In this document: positions 33,952 to 42,981 of the stretch, in pieces
How the letters are laid out: each line of letters starts with the position of its first letter
How positions within the stretch are numbered: the first letter of the stretch is position 1
DNA from: Acetobacteraceae bacterium
GTDB taxonomy: Bacteria > Pseudomonadota > Alphaproteobacteria > Acetobacterales > Acetobacteraceae
NCBI GenBank assembly: GCA_947455205.1
Contig: CANGNF010000006.1
Span: 62,001-126,000 of the forward strand
Length of the DNA stretch: 64,000 bases
Reading direction: 5' to 3'
Position numbers and translations under genes: made by a program
The notes under the pieces: model-generated
The model's input: the letters and a program-made list of their open reading frames with translations, nothing else
Told to the model about the DNA's origin: nothing
The model's database searches: none

Positions 33952-36114
33952 TCAGCCCCGGGCCTTGGCCTCGCGACGCCGCGCGGTCAGGATGAACTCC
34001 GTGTACCCGTTGGGCTGGGTGGTGCCCTGCAGCACCAGTTCGCAGGCGGCCTTGAAGGCGGGGCCGTCGAAGCCCGGCGCCATCGGCGTGTACAGCGGGT
34101 CGCCGGCGTTCTGCTTGTCCACCACGGCGGCCATGCGCTGCATCGTCTCCATCACCTGCGCTTCGGTGGTGATGCCGTGGCGCAGCCAGTTGGCGATGTG
34201 CTGGGCGGAAATCCGCAGCGTCGCGCGGTCCTCCATCAGCCCGACATTGTTGATGTCCGGCACCTTGGAGCAGCCGACGCCCTGGTCCACCCAGCGGACG
34301 ACGTAGCCCAGGATGCCCTGGGCGTTGTTGTCCAGCTCGGCCTGCACATCGGCCGGCGACCAGTTGGTGTTGGCGGCCAGCGGCACGGTCAGGATCTCGT
34401 CCAGCACGGCGCGGGTGCCGCCCTTCTGCAGCTCATCCTGGCGGGCGCTGACATTCACCTGGTGGTAGTGCAGCGCGTGCAGCGTGGCGGCCGTCGGGCT
34501 GGGCACCCAGGCGGTGTTGGCGCCGGCGCGCGGGTGGCCGATCTTCTGCTCCAGCATCTTCGCCATGTCGTCCGGCGCGGCCCACATGCCCTTGCCGATC
34601 TGCGCCTTGCCGCGCAGGCCGCAGGCCAGGCCGACATCGACGTTGTTGTCCTCGTAGTGCTTGATCCAGGCGGTGCCGCGCATGTCGTTCTTGCGGATCA
34701 TCGCGCCGGCTTCCATGGAGGTATGGATCTCGTCGCCGGTGCGGTCGAGGAAGCCGGTGTTGATGAAGGCAACGCGGCTCTTGGCGGCGCGGATGCACTC
34801 GCCCAGGTTCACCGTGGTGCGGCGTTCCTCATCCATGATGCCCATCTTCAGCGTGTCGCGGGCGATGCCGAAGGCGTCTTCCACGGCCGTGAACAGGTCG
34901 TTGGCCCAGGAGACTTCCTCCGGCCCATGCATCTTCGGCTTCACGATGTAGACGCTGCCGGCGCGGCTGTTCAGCTTCTTGCCGCGGATGTCGTGCAGCG
35001 CGATGGCCACCGTGCACATCGCGTCCAGGATCGTCTCCGGCGTCTCGGCGCCGTTCAGCGTCACCACGTCGGTCATCATGTGGTGGCCGACATTGCGGAT
35101 CAGCATCAGCGAGCGGCCGGCCAGCCAGCGGGTGCCGCCTTCCGGCTTGGTGTAGCTGCGGTCCGGGTTCAGCTTGCGGACCAGCGTGCTGCCGCCCTTC
35201 TCGAAGCTGGCTTCCAGCGTGCCGTTCATCAGGCCCAGCCAGTTGCGATAGACCAGCACCTTGTCTTCCGCATCCACCGCCGCGACGCTGTCTTCTGCGT
35301 CCTGGATGGTGGTCAGCGCGCTTTCCATCACCAGGTCGGAGATGCCGGCGGCGTCGGTCTTGCCGATGGGGTGGGCGCGGTCGACGCGCAGTTCCATGTG
35401 CATGCCGTTGTGCACGAACAGCAGCGTCCCCGGCGCGGCGGCGTCGCCATTGTAGCCGCGGAACTGCGCGGGGTCCTTCAGGCCAACGGTGCTGCCGTTG
35501 AGCAGGGTCACGGCCAGCGCGCCGTTCACCACGGCGTAGCCCTTGGCGTCCTTGTGGCTGGCGCCGGCCAGCGGCACCGCGTCGTCCAGCACCTGACGGG
35601 CAAAGGCGATGACCTTCTCGCCGCGCTTCGGGTTGTAGCCGCGGCCCTTCTCGGCGCCGTCGGTCTCCGGAATGGCGTCGGTGCCGTACAGCGCGTCGTA
35701 CAGGCTGCCCCAGCGGGCATTGGCGGCGTTCAGCGCGTAGCGGGCATTGCTGGTCGGCACCACCAGCTGCGGGCCGGCCATGCTGGCGATCTCGGGGTCG
35801 ACATTCTGCGTCGCGACGCTGAAGGCCGCGCCCTGCGGCACCAGGTAGCCGATCTGCTTCAGCATGGCGGTATAGGCGGCCTGGTCCACGGGGCGGGCCG
35901 GGTTGGCGCGGTGCCAGGCGTCGATCTTGGCCTGCAACTCATCCCGCTTGGCCAGCAGCGCGGCGTTGCGCGGCGCCAGCTGCCCCAGGATGGCGGCGTA
36001 GCTGGCCCAGAACGTGGCGGGCTCGATCCCGGTGCCGGGCAGGGCTTCCTGCGCCATGAAGTCGTGCAGCGGGCGGGCCACCTTCAGGCCAGCAATCTCA
36101 ACCATGTCCTGCAC
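33952..36114 (-). CDS. glcB: malate synthase G
   Basis: A 720-residue glyoxylate-cycle enzyme condensing acetyl-CoA and glyoxylate to malate. The length fits isoform G (about 720) rather than A (about 530). Diagnostic blocks: [57 protein letters not shown] (catalytic Glu) and [16 protein letters not shown] (catalytic Asp). ATG at 36114 or, three codons in, at 36105. It allows growth on C2 compounds and on PHB-derived acetyl-CoA. Isocitrate lyase is not in the window. Confidence 0.97.
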   Translation of the reverse strand: MQDMVEIAGLKVARPLHDFMAQEALPGTGIEPATFWASYAAILGQLAPRNAALLAKRDELQAKIDAWHRANPARPVDQAAYTAMLKQIGYLVPQGAAFSVATQNVDPEIASMAGPQLVVPTSNARYALNAANARWGSLYDALYGTDAIPETDGAEKGRGYNPKRGEKVIAFARQVLDDAVPLAGASHKDAKGYAVVNGALAVTLLNGSTVGLKDPAQFRGYNGDAAAPGTLLFVHNGMHMELRVDRAHPIGKTDAAGISDLVMESALTTIQDAEDSVAAVDAEDKVLVYRNWLGLMNGTLEASFEKGGSTLVRKLNPDRSYTKPEGGTRWLAGRSLMLIRNVGHHMMTDVVTLNGAETPETILDAMCTVAIALHDIRGKKLNSRAGSVYIVKPKMHGPEEVSWANDLFTAVEDAFGIARDTLKMGIMDEERRTTVNLGECIRAAKSRVAFINTGFLDRTGDEIHTSMEAGAMIRKNDMRGTAWIKHYEDNNVDVGLACGLRGKAQIGKGMWAAPDDMAKMLEQKIGHPRAGANTAWVPSPTAATLHALHYHQVNVSARQDELQKGGTRAVLDEILTVPLAANTNWSPADVQAELDNNAQGILGYVVRWVDQGVGCSKVPDINNVGLMEDRATLRISAQHIANWLRHGITTEAQVMETMQRMAAVVDKQNAGDPLYTPMAPGFDGPAFKAACELVLQGTTQPNGYTEFILTARRREAKARG

Positions 36115-36272
36115 CGCATCTCTCCCTGCCTATGGGGGGCCAGTGGCCCCGCGTGGGGCGGTAACTAGGGGGCAATGCGGCGACGGGGAAGGGGGGAGGT
36201 GCCTTGGGGGCCGCTCAGGTTACCAAATCGTTGCTGAAAGCGTGTCTCTGCTGGCACAGGGGTGTCGTATTC

Positions 36273-36339
36273 TGGTAACACCCTCTCGAACTCGCGAGCA
36301 GTGGGCTTCCTAAACCAGCAGATTGAATTTAGTCTGCTG
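36273..36339 (+). promoter_or_regulatory. candidate operator and leader hairpin upstream of the GntR gene
   Basis: TGGTAACACCC at 36273-36283 resembles the TGGTNNNACCA form bound by FadR-group GntR proteins, and an inverse GTTACCA occurs about 50 bp upstream. A separate hairpin CAGCAGA/TCTGCTG with a 10-nt AT-rich loop lies at 36316-36339. This 258-bp gap between glcB and the GntR gene is less GC-rich than its surroundings. Confidence 0.35.
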
Positions 36340-36372
36340 CTGTTCCCCCTGCCCCTGAAGGGACCCCCAAGC

Positions 36373-37122
36373 GTGGCTCTACGTGAGCACCGGACGCGAC
36401 TCGCCCCCGGTGGCGAGGCTGGACCGGCATCGGCCGAACCGCGACGGTTGCTGCCCGTGCAGCCGCGGACCATGGTCGAGCAGGCGGCGGAGGCCATCGT
36501 CGGCGCCGCGGCCCGTGGTGTCTTCCTGCCGGGCGACCGGCTGGTGGAGGCCGAGATCGCCCGCGACCTGGGCATTTCCCGCGTGCCGGTGCGGGAAGCC
36601 CTGCGCCTGCTGGAAAGCCAGGGCATCGTCGTCAGCACGCCCTACAAGGGCATGCGGCTGATGCAGGTGTCCAACGCCAGCGTGGCCGAGGTGATGCGCG
36701 TGCGCCTGGCGCTGGAGACCCTGGCCGTGCAGGAGGCGCTGCGCCGCCCCGGCGGGCCGGAGCGCTTCGGCGGGTTGCGGCGCTTTGCCGATGCCTATGC
36801 CCAGGCGCATGAGACCGGCGACCCCGCGGCGGTGGTGGCGGCCGAGGAAGCCTTCCATGGCGAGCTGTGCCGCTGTTCCGGCAACGCGCCGCTGGCGGCG
36901 GTGTGGAACAGCCTGGCGCGGCAGCTGGCCGTGGTATGGGGCCTGGGGCAGACCGCCCGCAGCCTGACGGAATCGGCCGGCGAGCACGACACGCTGATCG
37001 CGGCGTTGGAACGCGGCGACCTGAAGGGCGCCACGGCGCTGCTGACCGCGCATATCAACTGGCACATGGGCTTCGACTTCGAAGCTGCGCTGGACCAGCG
37101 CCGGCGCCAGCCGGGCGGCTGA
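36373..37122 (+). CDS. GntR-family (FadR/FCD) transcriptional regulator
   Basis: A 249-residue regulator. The winged helix is at about residues 35-95 (GVFLPGDRLVEAEIARDLGI, SRVPVREALRLLESQGIVV), followed by an all-helical FCD ligand domain with metal-type His residues (EEAFHGELCR, AGEHDTLIAALE, LTAHINWHM). FCD members sense small organic acids. GTG at 36373 was chosen because AAGGGAC precedes it; a longer ATG form from 36262 would have a disordered N-terminus. It is divergent to glcB and 149 bp before the GGT-like gene; either could be its target. Confidence 0.85.
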   Translation: MALREHRTRLAPGGEAGPASAEPRRLLPVQPRTMVEQAAEAIVGAAARGVFLPGDRLVEAEIARDLGISRVPVREALRLLESQGIVVSTPYKGMRLMQVSNASVAEVMRVRLALETLAVQEALRRPGGPERFGGLRRFADAYAQAHETGDPAAVVAAEEAFHGELCRCSGNAPLAAVWNSLARQLAVVWGLGQTARSLTESAGEHDTLIAALERGDLKGATALLTAHINWHMGFDFEAALDQRRRQPGG

Positions 37123-37142
37123 AGCCGGCGGCTGGGTTCGGC

Positions 37143-37239
37143 CCCGCCTTCGCGGCGGGCCGACCAAGCTTCGCTTAGCGGCAGCCGACCAAGCTTCGCT
37201 TCGCGGCGAGGGGGCTTGCCCGCCGACGGCTCCGGCGGG
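37143..37239. repeat. hairpins and 25-bp tandem repeat
   Basis: CCCGCC/GGCGGG hairpin (37143-37159), then two copies of a 25-bp unit starting GCCGACCAAGCTTCGCTT at 37159 and 37184, then CCCGCCG/CGGCGGG (37219-37239). The first copy begins GGGCCGACC, the same core found in the 28-bp repeats at 48877-48982. The block may end GntR transcription. Confidence 0.7.
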
Positions 37240-37271
37240 ACCATGCGGGAAACCGCAGGAAGGCGCCGCCC

Positions 37272-38843
37272 ATGACCTACACCCCCACGCCCCACATCAC
37301 CCAGAACTGGACCCTGGCCAAGCCGGCGGCGCGCGGCCATGGCGGCATGGTCGTCTCCCAGGTGAAGGTGGCGGCCGAGGCGGGCGCGGCGATGCTGGCC
37401 GCCGGCGGCACCGCGGCCGATGCGGCGGTCGCCACCGCCTTCGCCCTGGCGGCGATCGAGCCGTGGAATTGCGGGCTGGGCGGCATCGGCTTCGCCCAGG
37501 TGGCCGGCGGCGCCAGCCCGGGCGAGACCTTCGACTTCGGCCCGGTCTCCCCGGCCAGGCTGGACCCCAGCGCCTACCCGATGACCGGGCGCATGAAGAT
37601 GGACCTGTTCCCCTGGCCGGAGGTCGAGGGCGACCGCAACGTCCATGGCCCGATGTCGGCGCTGATCCCTTCCGCCGTCGCCGGCTACGCCCTGCTGCAT
37701 GAACGCTATGGCCGGCTGCCCTGGAAGGACGTGCTGGCCCCCGCGGTGGCGCTGGCCAAGCGCGGCCTGCCGCAGGACTGGTACACCACGCTGAAGGTCG
37801 CGGCCTCGGCCAGCGTGCTGCGGCTGTACCCGGAAAGCGCCCGCATCTACCTGCCCAATGGCCTGCCGCCGGTGGCGCCCTACCAGGGCAGCACCGGCTT
37901 CTTCACCCAGGGCAACCTGCCGGCCACGCTGGAGCGGCTGCAGCAGGCGGGCTGGCGGGACTTCTACCAGGGCGACATCGCCGCCGCCGTTGCGGCCGAC
38001 ATGAAGGAGATGGGCGGCTTCGTGACCGCCGAGGACCTGGCCGCCTGCCAGGCCCGGGTGCTGCCGGCGGTCAAGGTGCCCTGGCGCGGCCGCAGCCTGC
38101 TGCTGAGCAACGGCCTGACCGCGACGCCGACCTACCGCGACGTGATGCGCCGGATGGAAAGCGCCGATTTCAGCGGCACGCCTTCCGCCGCCTGGTATGC
38201 CCAGCTGGCCGCCAGCATGAAGGCCGCCTATGCCGACCGCCTGGAAGGGCTGGGCGAGGCCGAGAACCCCAGCGCGGACAGCTGCACCACCCACCTGACC
38301 GTCTGCGACAAGGACGGCATGATGGTGGCCATGACCACCACGCTGCTCTCCTCCATGGGCAGCCGCGTGGTGCTGCCGAAGTCCGGCGTGCTGATGAACA
38401 ACGGCGTCATGTGGTTCGACCCGCGGCCGGGCACGCCCAACGCCATCGCCCCGCGCAAGCGGCCGCTGACCAACATGAGCCCGATCATCGCCACCGACGC
38501 GGCTGGCCGGCCGGAGATCGCCTGCGGTGCCTCGGGCGGCCGGCGGATCATGGCGGCGGTGTTCCAGACCCTGTCCTTCGTCGCCGATTTCGGCATGGAC
38601 CCCGAGGTGGCGGCGCATCACCCGCGCATCGATGTCTCAGGGCCGGAGCATGTCTCGGCCGACCGCAAGCTGCCGGAGGCGGTGCTGGCGGCGCTGCGCG
38701 CGGGCGGGCCGCTGGATGAGGTGGACCACGGGGTGATCCCGATCAACTTCGCCTGCCCCAACATCATCCGGCGCGGCGCGGATGGCAGCGTGGTCGGCGT
38801 CTCCGACCTGGCTTCCCCCTGGAGTGGTGCTGTCGCGGCCTGA
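37272..38843 (+). CDS. gamma-glutamyltransferase-family Ntn hydrolase
   Basis: A 523-residue member of the GGT family (GGT or oxamate-amidohydrolase-like), self-cleaving to expose a catalytic Thr. The small-subunit N-terminus is probably Thr339 in SCTTHLTVCD. MLAAGGTAADAAVATAFALA and EPWNCGLGGIGF are the large-subunit signature. There is no signal peptide, so it is cytoplasmic, unlike periplasmic GGT, which favours a catabolic amidohydrolase role. A GntR/FCD regulator lies directly upstream. Confidence 0.87.
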   Translation: MTYTPTPHITQNWTLAKPAARGHGGMVVSQVKVAAEAGAAMLAAGGTAADAAVATAFALAAIEPWNCGLGGIGFAQVAGGASPGETFDFGPVSPARLDPSAYPMTGRMKMDLFPWPEVEGDRNVHGPMSALIPSAVAGYALLHERYGRLPWKDVLAPAVALAKRGLPQDWYTTLKVAASASVLRLYPESARIYLPNGLPPVAPYQGSTGFFTQGNLPATLERLQQAGWRDFYQGDIAAAVAADMKEMGGFVTAEDLAACQARVLPAVKVPWRGRSLLLSNGLTATPTYRDVMRRMESADFSGTPSAAWYAQLAASMKAAYADRLEGLGEAENPSADSCTTHLTVCDKDGMMVAMTTTLLSSMGSRVVLPKSGVLMNNGVMWFDPRPGTPNAIAPRKRPLTNMSPIIATDAAGRPEIACGASGGRRIMAAVFQTLSFVADFGMDPEVAAHHPRIDVSGPEHVSADRKLPEAVLAALRAGGPLDEVDHGVIPINFACPNIIRRGADGSVVGVSDLASPWSGAVAA

Positions 38844-38858
38844 CAAAGGAGCCGCGAC

Positions 38859-38887
38859 GCCGGCGGGTGCATTTGTAATCCGCCGGC
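38859..38887 (+). terminator. hairpin after the GGT-like gene
   Basis: Perfect 8-bp arms GCCGGCGG/CCGCCGGC with a 13-nt AT-rich loop (GTGCATTTGTAAT), 15 bp after the stop. No downstream T-run. Confidence 0.5.
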
Positions 38888-38992
38888 ACTGCCGGACATT
38901 GGACTGTTTTAGCCGCTTCTTTACCGCTCTGGCCTCTCCTGGCCGTGATGTGCCGCTTTGGCGGGCAACGTTACGACAAAGGGAGAGTTTGG

Positions 38993-40342
38993 ATGACGGT
39001 CAGTACTGAAATCGCCGACCGGCTGGACTTCGTCGGCTGGGATGGAGAGAGCCAGGCCGCCCTGGCCGAATTCCTGCCCGTACTGCAGGCGGCGCTGCCG
39101 GATATCCTGGCCGGCTTCTACCGCCACCTCGCGCGCTTCCCGCAACTCATGGCCATGTTCAGTGGCAAGGCCGCCACGGACCGCGCCTCCGAGGCCCAGC
39201 GCGGCCATTGGACGGCGCTGTTCTCCGGCCGGTTCGACGACGAATATGTCGCCTCGGTGCGCCGCGTCGGCCGCATGCACAGCCGGATCGGGCTGGAGCC
39301 GCGCTGGTACATCGGCGGCTACAGCCATGTGCTGGGCCAGGTCTATGCCCTGGCGACGACGCATTACCGCAGCCGGCTGCGCCCGGCGGAAGCGGCGGCC
39401 CGGACCGCGCGGCTGATGCAGGCGCTGAACCGCGCCGTGATGCTGGACATGGACATCGCCATCTCGATCTACCTGGAGGAGAACAAGGCCAGCTTCGACC
39501 GGCGGATCAGCGAGCTGGCCGGGCGGTTCGAGACGCAGTTCGCCGGCGTGGTCGGTGAGATGGCCGGCGGCGCCGACGCGCTGAAGGGCACCGCGGAGGC
39601 GCTGAGCGCCACCGCCGAGCAGACCGCGGGCCAGGCGACGCTGGTGGCCGGCGCCGCCGAACAGGCCAATGCCGGGGTGCAGACCGTGGCAACCGCGGCC
39701 GAGGAACTGACCGCCTCGATCAACGAGATCTCCCGCCAGGTGGCGCAATCCTCCCGCACCACGGACCAGGCGGTGGAGACCACGCGGCGCACCGACACCA
39801 TCATGCAGGCGCTGGCCGGCGGCGCGGAGCGGATCGGCGACGTGGTCGGGCTGATCGGCCAGGTGGCGGCGCAGACCAACCTGCTGGCGCTGAACGCGAC
39901 GATAGAGGCCGCCCGGGCGGGCGAAGCGGGCAAGGGCTTCGCGGTGGTGGCCAGCGAGGTGAAGAACCTGGCGGCGCAGACCACCAAGGCGACCGAGACC
40001 ATCAGCCAGCAGGTGCAGGAGCTGCAGGCGGCGACGCAGCAGGCGGTGCAGGCCATCAGCGGCATCGGCGGCACCATCGCCGAGATCAACCAGGTGGCCA
40101 CCGCCATCGCCGCCGCCATCGAGCAGCAGGGCGCGGCGACGCAGGAGATTGCCCGCAGCGTGCAGGACGTGGCCGCCGGCACGCGGGAGGTCAGTGCCAA
40201 CATCACCGGGGTGGGCCAGGGCGCCCAGGGCACCGGGCAGGCCGCCGGGCTGGTGCTGCGCGCCGCCGAGGACCAGGCGCGCCAGGCCGAGGGGCTGCGC
40301 GGCACGGTCAGCGGCTTCCTGGCGGAATTCCGCGCCGCCTGA
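38993..40342 (+). CDS. globin-coupled methyl-accepting chemotaxis protein (HemAT-like)
   Basis: A 449-residue soluble aerotaxis or O2-sensing transducer. Residues ~1-165 are a protoglobin domain with proximal heme His96 ([20 protein letters not shown]). A helical linker leads to the MCP signalling domain, whose hairpin tip is [20 protein letters not shown]. No transmembrane helix is present, as in HemAT. Start 38993 follows GGGAGAG; the ATG at 38945 would add an unrelated tail. No che genes adjoin it. Confidence 0.93.
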   Translation: MTVSTEIADRLDFVGWDGESQAALAEFLPVLQAALPDILAGFYRHLARFPQLMAMFSGKAATDRASEAQRGHWTALFSGRFDDEYVASVRRVGRMHSRIGLEPRWYIGGYSHVLGQVYALATTHYRSRLRPAEAAARTARLMQALNRAVMLDMDIAISIYLEENKASFDRRISELAGRFETQFAGVVGEMAGGADALKGTAEALSATAEQTAGQATLVAGAAEQANAGVQTVATAAEELTASINEISRQVAQSSRTTDQAVETTRRTDTIMQALAGGAERIGDVVGLIGQVAAQTNLLALNATIEAARAGEAGKGFAVVASEVKNLAAQTTKATETISQQVQELQAATQQAVQAISGIGGTIAEINQVATAIAAAIEQQGAATQEIARSVQDVAAGTREVSANITGVGQGAQGTGQAAGLVLRAAEDQARQAEGLRGTVSGFLAEFRAA

Positions 40343-40374
40343 CCTGGGCGGCCCAGATCACCAAGGCGATCCGG

Positions 40375-40512
40375 ATGCTGGGCCGGATCAGCGTGCCGCT
40401 GGGCATCGACCATGTGGTGGTGGACCAGGAATCGCAGGAGCTGGGCGAGGAGACCACGCTGCCCGGCCTGGCGCGGAAGCTGCGCGAGCGGCGGGGTGGT
40501 GACGACGCCTGA
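40375..40512 (+). CDS. small ORF or gene remnant, 45 aa
   Basis: In frame 1 the sequence is open from inside the end of the chemoreceptor gene and reads WAAQITKAIRMLGRISVPLG, then IDHVVVDQESQELGEETTL and PGLARKLRERRGGDDA, before TGA at 40510. Nearly every third codon base is G or C, matching real genes here, although the only ATG leaves just 45 residues. I do not recognise it. It may be the 3' remnant of a lost gene, because palindromic repeats follow at once, or a short gene overlapping the chemoreceptor 3' end. Confidence 0.35.
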   Translation: MLGRISVPLGIDHVVVDQESQELGEETTLPGLARKLRERRGGDDA

Positions 40513-40568
40513 TCGTCGCCGCAGGGCTTCCACCGGCGGCGCGGATCAGCCGCCTGGATGCAGGCCAC

Positions 40569-40604
40569 GGTTTGCCGGACGCTTCCATGAGCCTCCGGCA
40601 AACC
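40569..40604. repeat. inverted repeat 1 of 3
   Basis: Perfect 11-bp arms GGTTTGCCGGA/TCCGGCAAACC with a 14-bp centre. First of three consecutive palindromes filling the gap between the chemoreceptor region and the racemase-like gene. Confidence 0.8.
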
Positions 40605-40605
40605 C

Positions 40606-40645
40606 TAGAGCACCATGCGCCCTGTCGGGCGCATTTCGTGCTCTA
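40606..40645. repeat. inverted repeat 2 of 3 (TAGAGCA type)
   Basis: Two nested perfect 8-bp stems: TAGAGCAC/GTGCTCTA outside and ATGCGCCC/GGGCGCAT inside, with a small internal bulge and a 4-nt loop. The outer ends match those of the third palindrome. Confidence 0.85.
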
Positions 40646-40658
40646 TAACTTGTTGAAA

Positions 40659-40708
40659 CTAGAGCAATATCCGCTCTGATGATTCCATCAGAGCGGATAT
40701 TGCTCTAG
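40659..40708. repeat. perfect 22-bp inverted repeat (TAGAGCA type)
   Basis: Left arm 40659-40680 (CTAGAGCAATATCCGCTCTG then AT) and right arm 40687-40708 are exact reverse complements around GATTCC. It is AT-richer than its surroundings. It looks like a dispersed palindromic element (REP/MITE-like) and would form a very stable hairpin 28 bp before the next start codon. Confidence 0.92.
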
Positions 40709-40735
40709 CATTCGCGCGCAACGGAGCGCGCCGCC

Positions 40736-41521
40736 ATGAAGCAGCCCTTTCCCCTGGAATATGCCCGCAAGGGCCTGGTCGGCCTGCTGGTGCCGCCGGC
40801 CAATACCACGGTGGAGCCGGAGGCGGCGCTGCTGCTGCCGCCCGGCCTGGGCTGGGTGGCGGCGCGGCTGATCGGCGATGCCGAACTCAGCGTGGCCGAG
40901 CGGATGGTGCAGTACATCGCGGCGCTGGATGCCACGTTGGCGCAGGTGAACAACGCGCCGGTCACCGCCTTCGCGCTGGCCATCACCGGGGCCAGCTACG
41001 GCGTGGGCGCGGTGGAGGAGGACCGCCTGGTGGCGGCGCTGGAGGCGCGGCTGGACGTGCCCTTCATCACCGCCGCACGGTCGGTGCGGGACGCGCTGAA
41101 CCTGCTGGGCGCGAAGCGGCTGGGGCTGGTCTCGCCCTACCCGGATGACGTGACCGCCGCCAGCGTGGCCTATTGGGAAAGCCGCGGCTTCCAGGTGGTG
41201 CGGGTGGCGCGGGTGCCGCTGCCGGAAGGCGCCTTCCACCCGATCTACGCGCTGGGCTCGCGTGAGGCGACGCTGGCGCTGGAGGGGCTGGACCCCACCG
41301 GCATCGACGCCGTGGTGCTGCTGGGCACCGGCATGCCGACGCTGGGGACCATTGCCAAGCACCCCAGCCATGGCGGCGTGCCGGTCATCTCCTCCATGCT
41401 CGCGGTGGCCTGGCGGGTAGCGGAGGCCTGCCTGCGGCCGGAGGCGCCGAGCGTGGCGGCGCTGCGGGCGATGATCGGCGGCGAGGGCTGGAAGGCGCGG
41501 CTCGGCACGGGGCTTGCGTAG
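40736..41521 (+). CDS. Asp/Glu racemase superfamily protein (maleate isomerase/Amdase-like) lacking catalytic cysteines
   Basis: A 261-residue protein with the two-lobed racemase fold: KGLVGLLVPPANTTVEPEA at the N-terminus, FALAITGASYGVGA where the first catalytic Cys usually lies, and VVLLGTGMPTLGTI at the second. Both positions lack Cys; the only Cys of the protein is in AEACLRP near the C-terminus. It either uses another mechanism or binds without catalysis. It is followed 93 bp later by a Bug receptor gene in the same direction, suggesting a dicarboxylic acid substrate (inference). Confidence 0.75.
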   Translation: MKQPFPLEYARKGLVGLLVPPANTTVEPEAALLLPPGLGWVAARLIGDAELSVAERMVQYIAALDATLAQVNNAPVTAFALAITGASYGVGAVEEDRLVAALEARLDVPFITAARSVRDALNLLGAKRLGLVSPYPDDVTAASVAYWESRGFQVVRVARVPLPEGAFHPIYALGSREATLALEGLDPTGIDAVVLLGTGMPTLGTIAKHPSHGGVPVISSMLAVAWRVAEACLRPEAPSVAALRAMIGGEGWKARLGTGLA

Positions 41522-41614
41522 CCGGAACCAGTCCGGCCGGTGCCGGCGGCCTGCCTTGGGGTTGCCCAGGGAACAGGCAGCCGGGCCGGCCTTCTGGTGA
41601 AGGAACCGCCTGAC

Positions 41615-42595
41615 ATGCAACGTCGCCACCTGCTGGGCCTGGCCGCTGGCCTTGCCATGCCGACCATCGTTCGTGCCCAGGGCGCGGCCTGGCCCAGCCG
41701 CATGCCGATCCGGCTGATCGTCACCTTCCCGCCCGGCGGGCTGGCCGACACCGTCTCCCGCCTGCTGGTGCCGTCGCTCTCGGCCGCGCTGGGGCAGCAG
41801 GTGGTGGTGGAGAACCGCGCCGGCGCCGGTGGCTCCATCGGCGCCGACATGTGCGCCAAGGCAGCGCCGGACGGCTATACGCTGGTGGTCAGCCATGCCA
41901 GCCCGCACGGCATCGCGCCCGGCATCTACCCGCAACTGCCCTACGACCCCGTGACCGATTTCAGCCACCTGGCCATGGTGTGCGACACCGGCAACGCGCT
42001 GATGGTCAAGGCTGACAGCCCGATCAAGACCATGGCGGACTACATTGCCGCGGCGAAGTCGGCGCGCGGCGTGCGCTACGGCAGCAGCGGCATCGGCAGC
42101 ATCACCCACCTGATGGGCGAGGTGCTGGGCAAGGAAGCCGGGCTGACCAAGCTGGACCACGTGCCCTATCGCGGCAGCGCGCCGGCGCTGCAGGACATGC
42201 TGGCCGGGCAGATCGAGAGCCTGTTCGACCCGTTGACCACCTATGTGGGCATGCTGAAGGACGGCACGCTGCGGGCGCTGGCGGTTTCCACCCCGTCGCG
42301 CGTGCCGGCGGTGCCGAACGTGCCGACCTTTGCCGAGCTGGGCCTGGGCCGGCTGACCTGCACCACCTGGGTCGGCATTTCCGGCCCCAAGGCGCTGCCG
42401 GCGCCGATCGCGGCCAAGCTGACCGAGGTGACGGTGACGGCCATGGCCAACCCCGAGATCCGCCAGAAGCTGGCCGACCTGGCCAGCTACCCGCCGCCGC
42501 AGCGGCTGGTGGGGCCGGCCTTCGCCGGCTACATCGCCGACTACGTGAAGGAATGGACCGGCGTGGCCAAGGCGGCCGGGATCGTCGCCAGTTGA
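41615..42595 (+). CDS. TTT-family (Bug/TctC) binding protein
   Basis: A 326-residue periplasmic receptor with a twin-arginine-type signal (MQRRHLLGLAAGLAMPTIVR). Family blocks are MPIRLIVTFPPGGLADTVSR, VVVENRAGAGGSIGAD and AAPDGYTLVVSH, with the second-lobe VPYRGSAPALQDMLAGQI. It is preceded by the racemase-like gene and no permease gene is near. Start 41615 is where the signal peptide begins. Confidence 0.9.
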   Translation: MQRRHLLGLAAGLAMPTIVRAQGAAWPSRMPIRLIVTFPPGGLADTVSRLLVPSLSAALGQQVVVENRAGAGGSIGADMCAKAAPDGYTLVVSHASPHGIAPGIYPQLPYDPVTDFSHLAMVCDTGNALMVKADSPIKTMADYIAAAKSARGVRYGSSGIGSITHLMGEVLGKEAGLTKLDHVPYRGSAPALQDMLAGQIESLFDPLTTYVGMLKDGTLRALAVSTPSRVPAVPNVPTFAELGLGRLTCTTWVGISGPKALPAPIAAKLTEVTVTAMANPEIRQKLADLASYPPPQRLVGPAFAGYIADYVKEWTGVAKAAGIVAS

Positions 42596-42648
42596 GCGAT
42601 GGCGGGCGGAATGGTTAACCTTTCCGCCTGACGCATGAGGAGGCCGGC

Positions 42649-42981
42649 ATGGAAGTGACGCATTCGCCGATACCGGGCGGGGTTGTGCTGCACCTGGCCG
42701 GCCGGCTGGACCAGGTCAGCGCCCCGGTGGTGGAGCCACAGGTGATGGCGGCGCTGCCGGAGAACGGCGTGCTGGTGCTGGACCTGGCGCGGCTGCGCTA
42801 CTGTTCCTCCGCGGGGTTGCGGGTGCTGCTGGTGGCGGTGAAGCAGGCGGCGGCGAACCGCACGCGCTTCGGCCTGGCCGCGGTGCAGCCGGCGGTGGCG
42901 GAGATGCTGGAGAGCACCGGCGTGGACAAGGTGGTGCCGAGCTTTCCGAGTGCGCGGGAGGCGGCGGTGGCGCTGGGGTGA
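42649..42981 (+). CDS. STAS-domain anti-sigma factor antagonist
   Basis: A 110-residue single STAS domain like SpoIIAA/RsbV. The phosphorylation site region is ARLRYCSSAGLRVLLVAVKQ, with Ser53/Ser54 in the place of the usual D-S-S/T-G. It probably takes part in a partner-switching cascade, but no kinase or sigma gene adjoins. ATG after GGAGG. The stop overlaps the GTG of the DUF2283 gene. Confidence 0.88.
   Translation: MEVTHSPIPGGVVLHLAGRLDQVSAPVVEPQVMAALPENGVLVLDLARLRYCSSAGLRVLLVAVKQAAANRTRFGLAAVQPAVAEMLESTGVDKVVPSFPSAREAAVALG

Noticed and set aside
36252-36267. Sigma-54 promoter before the GntR gene
   Set aside because: TGGCAC is present, but the downstream element 5 bp on reads TGTC instead of TTGC, so the -12 element is missing.
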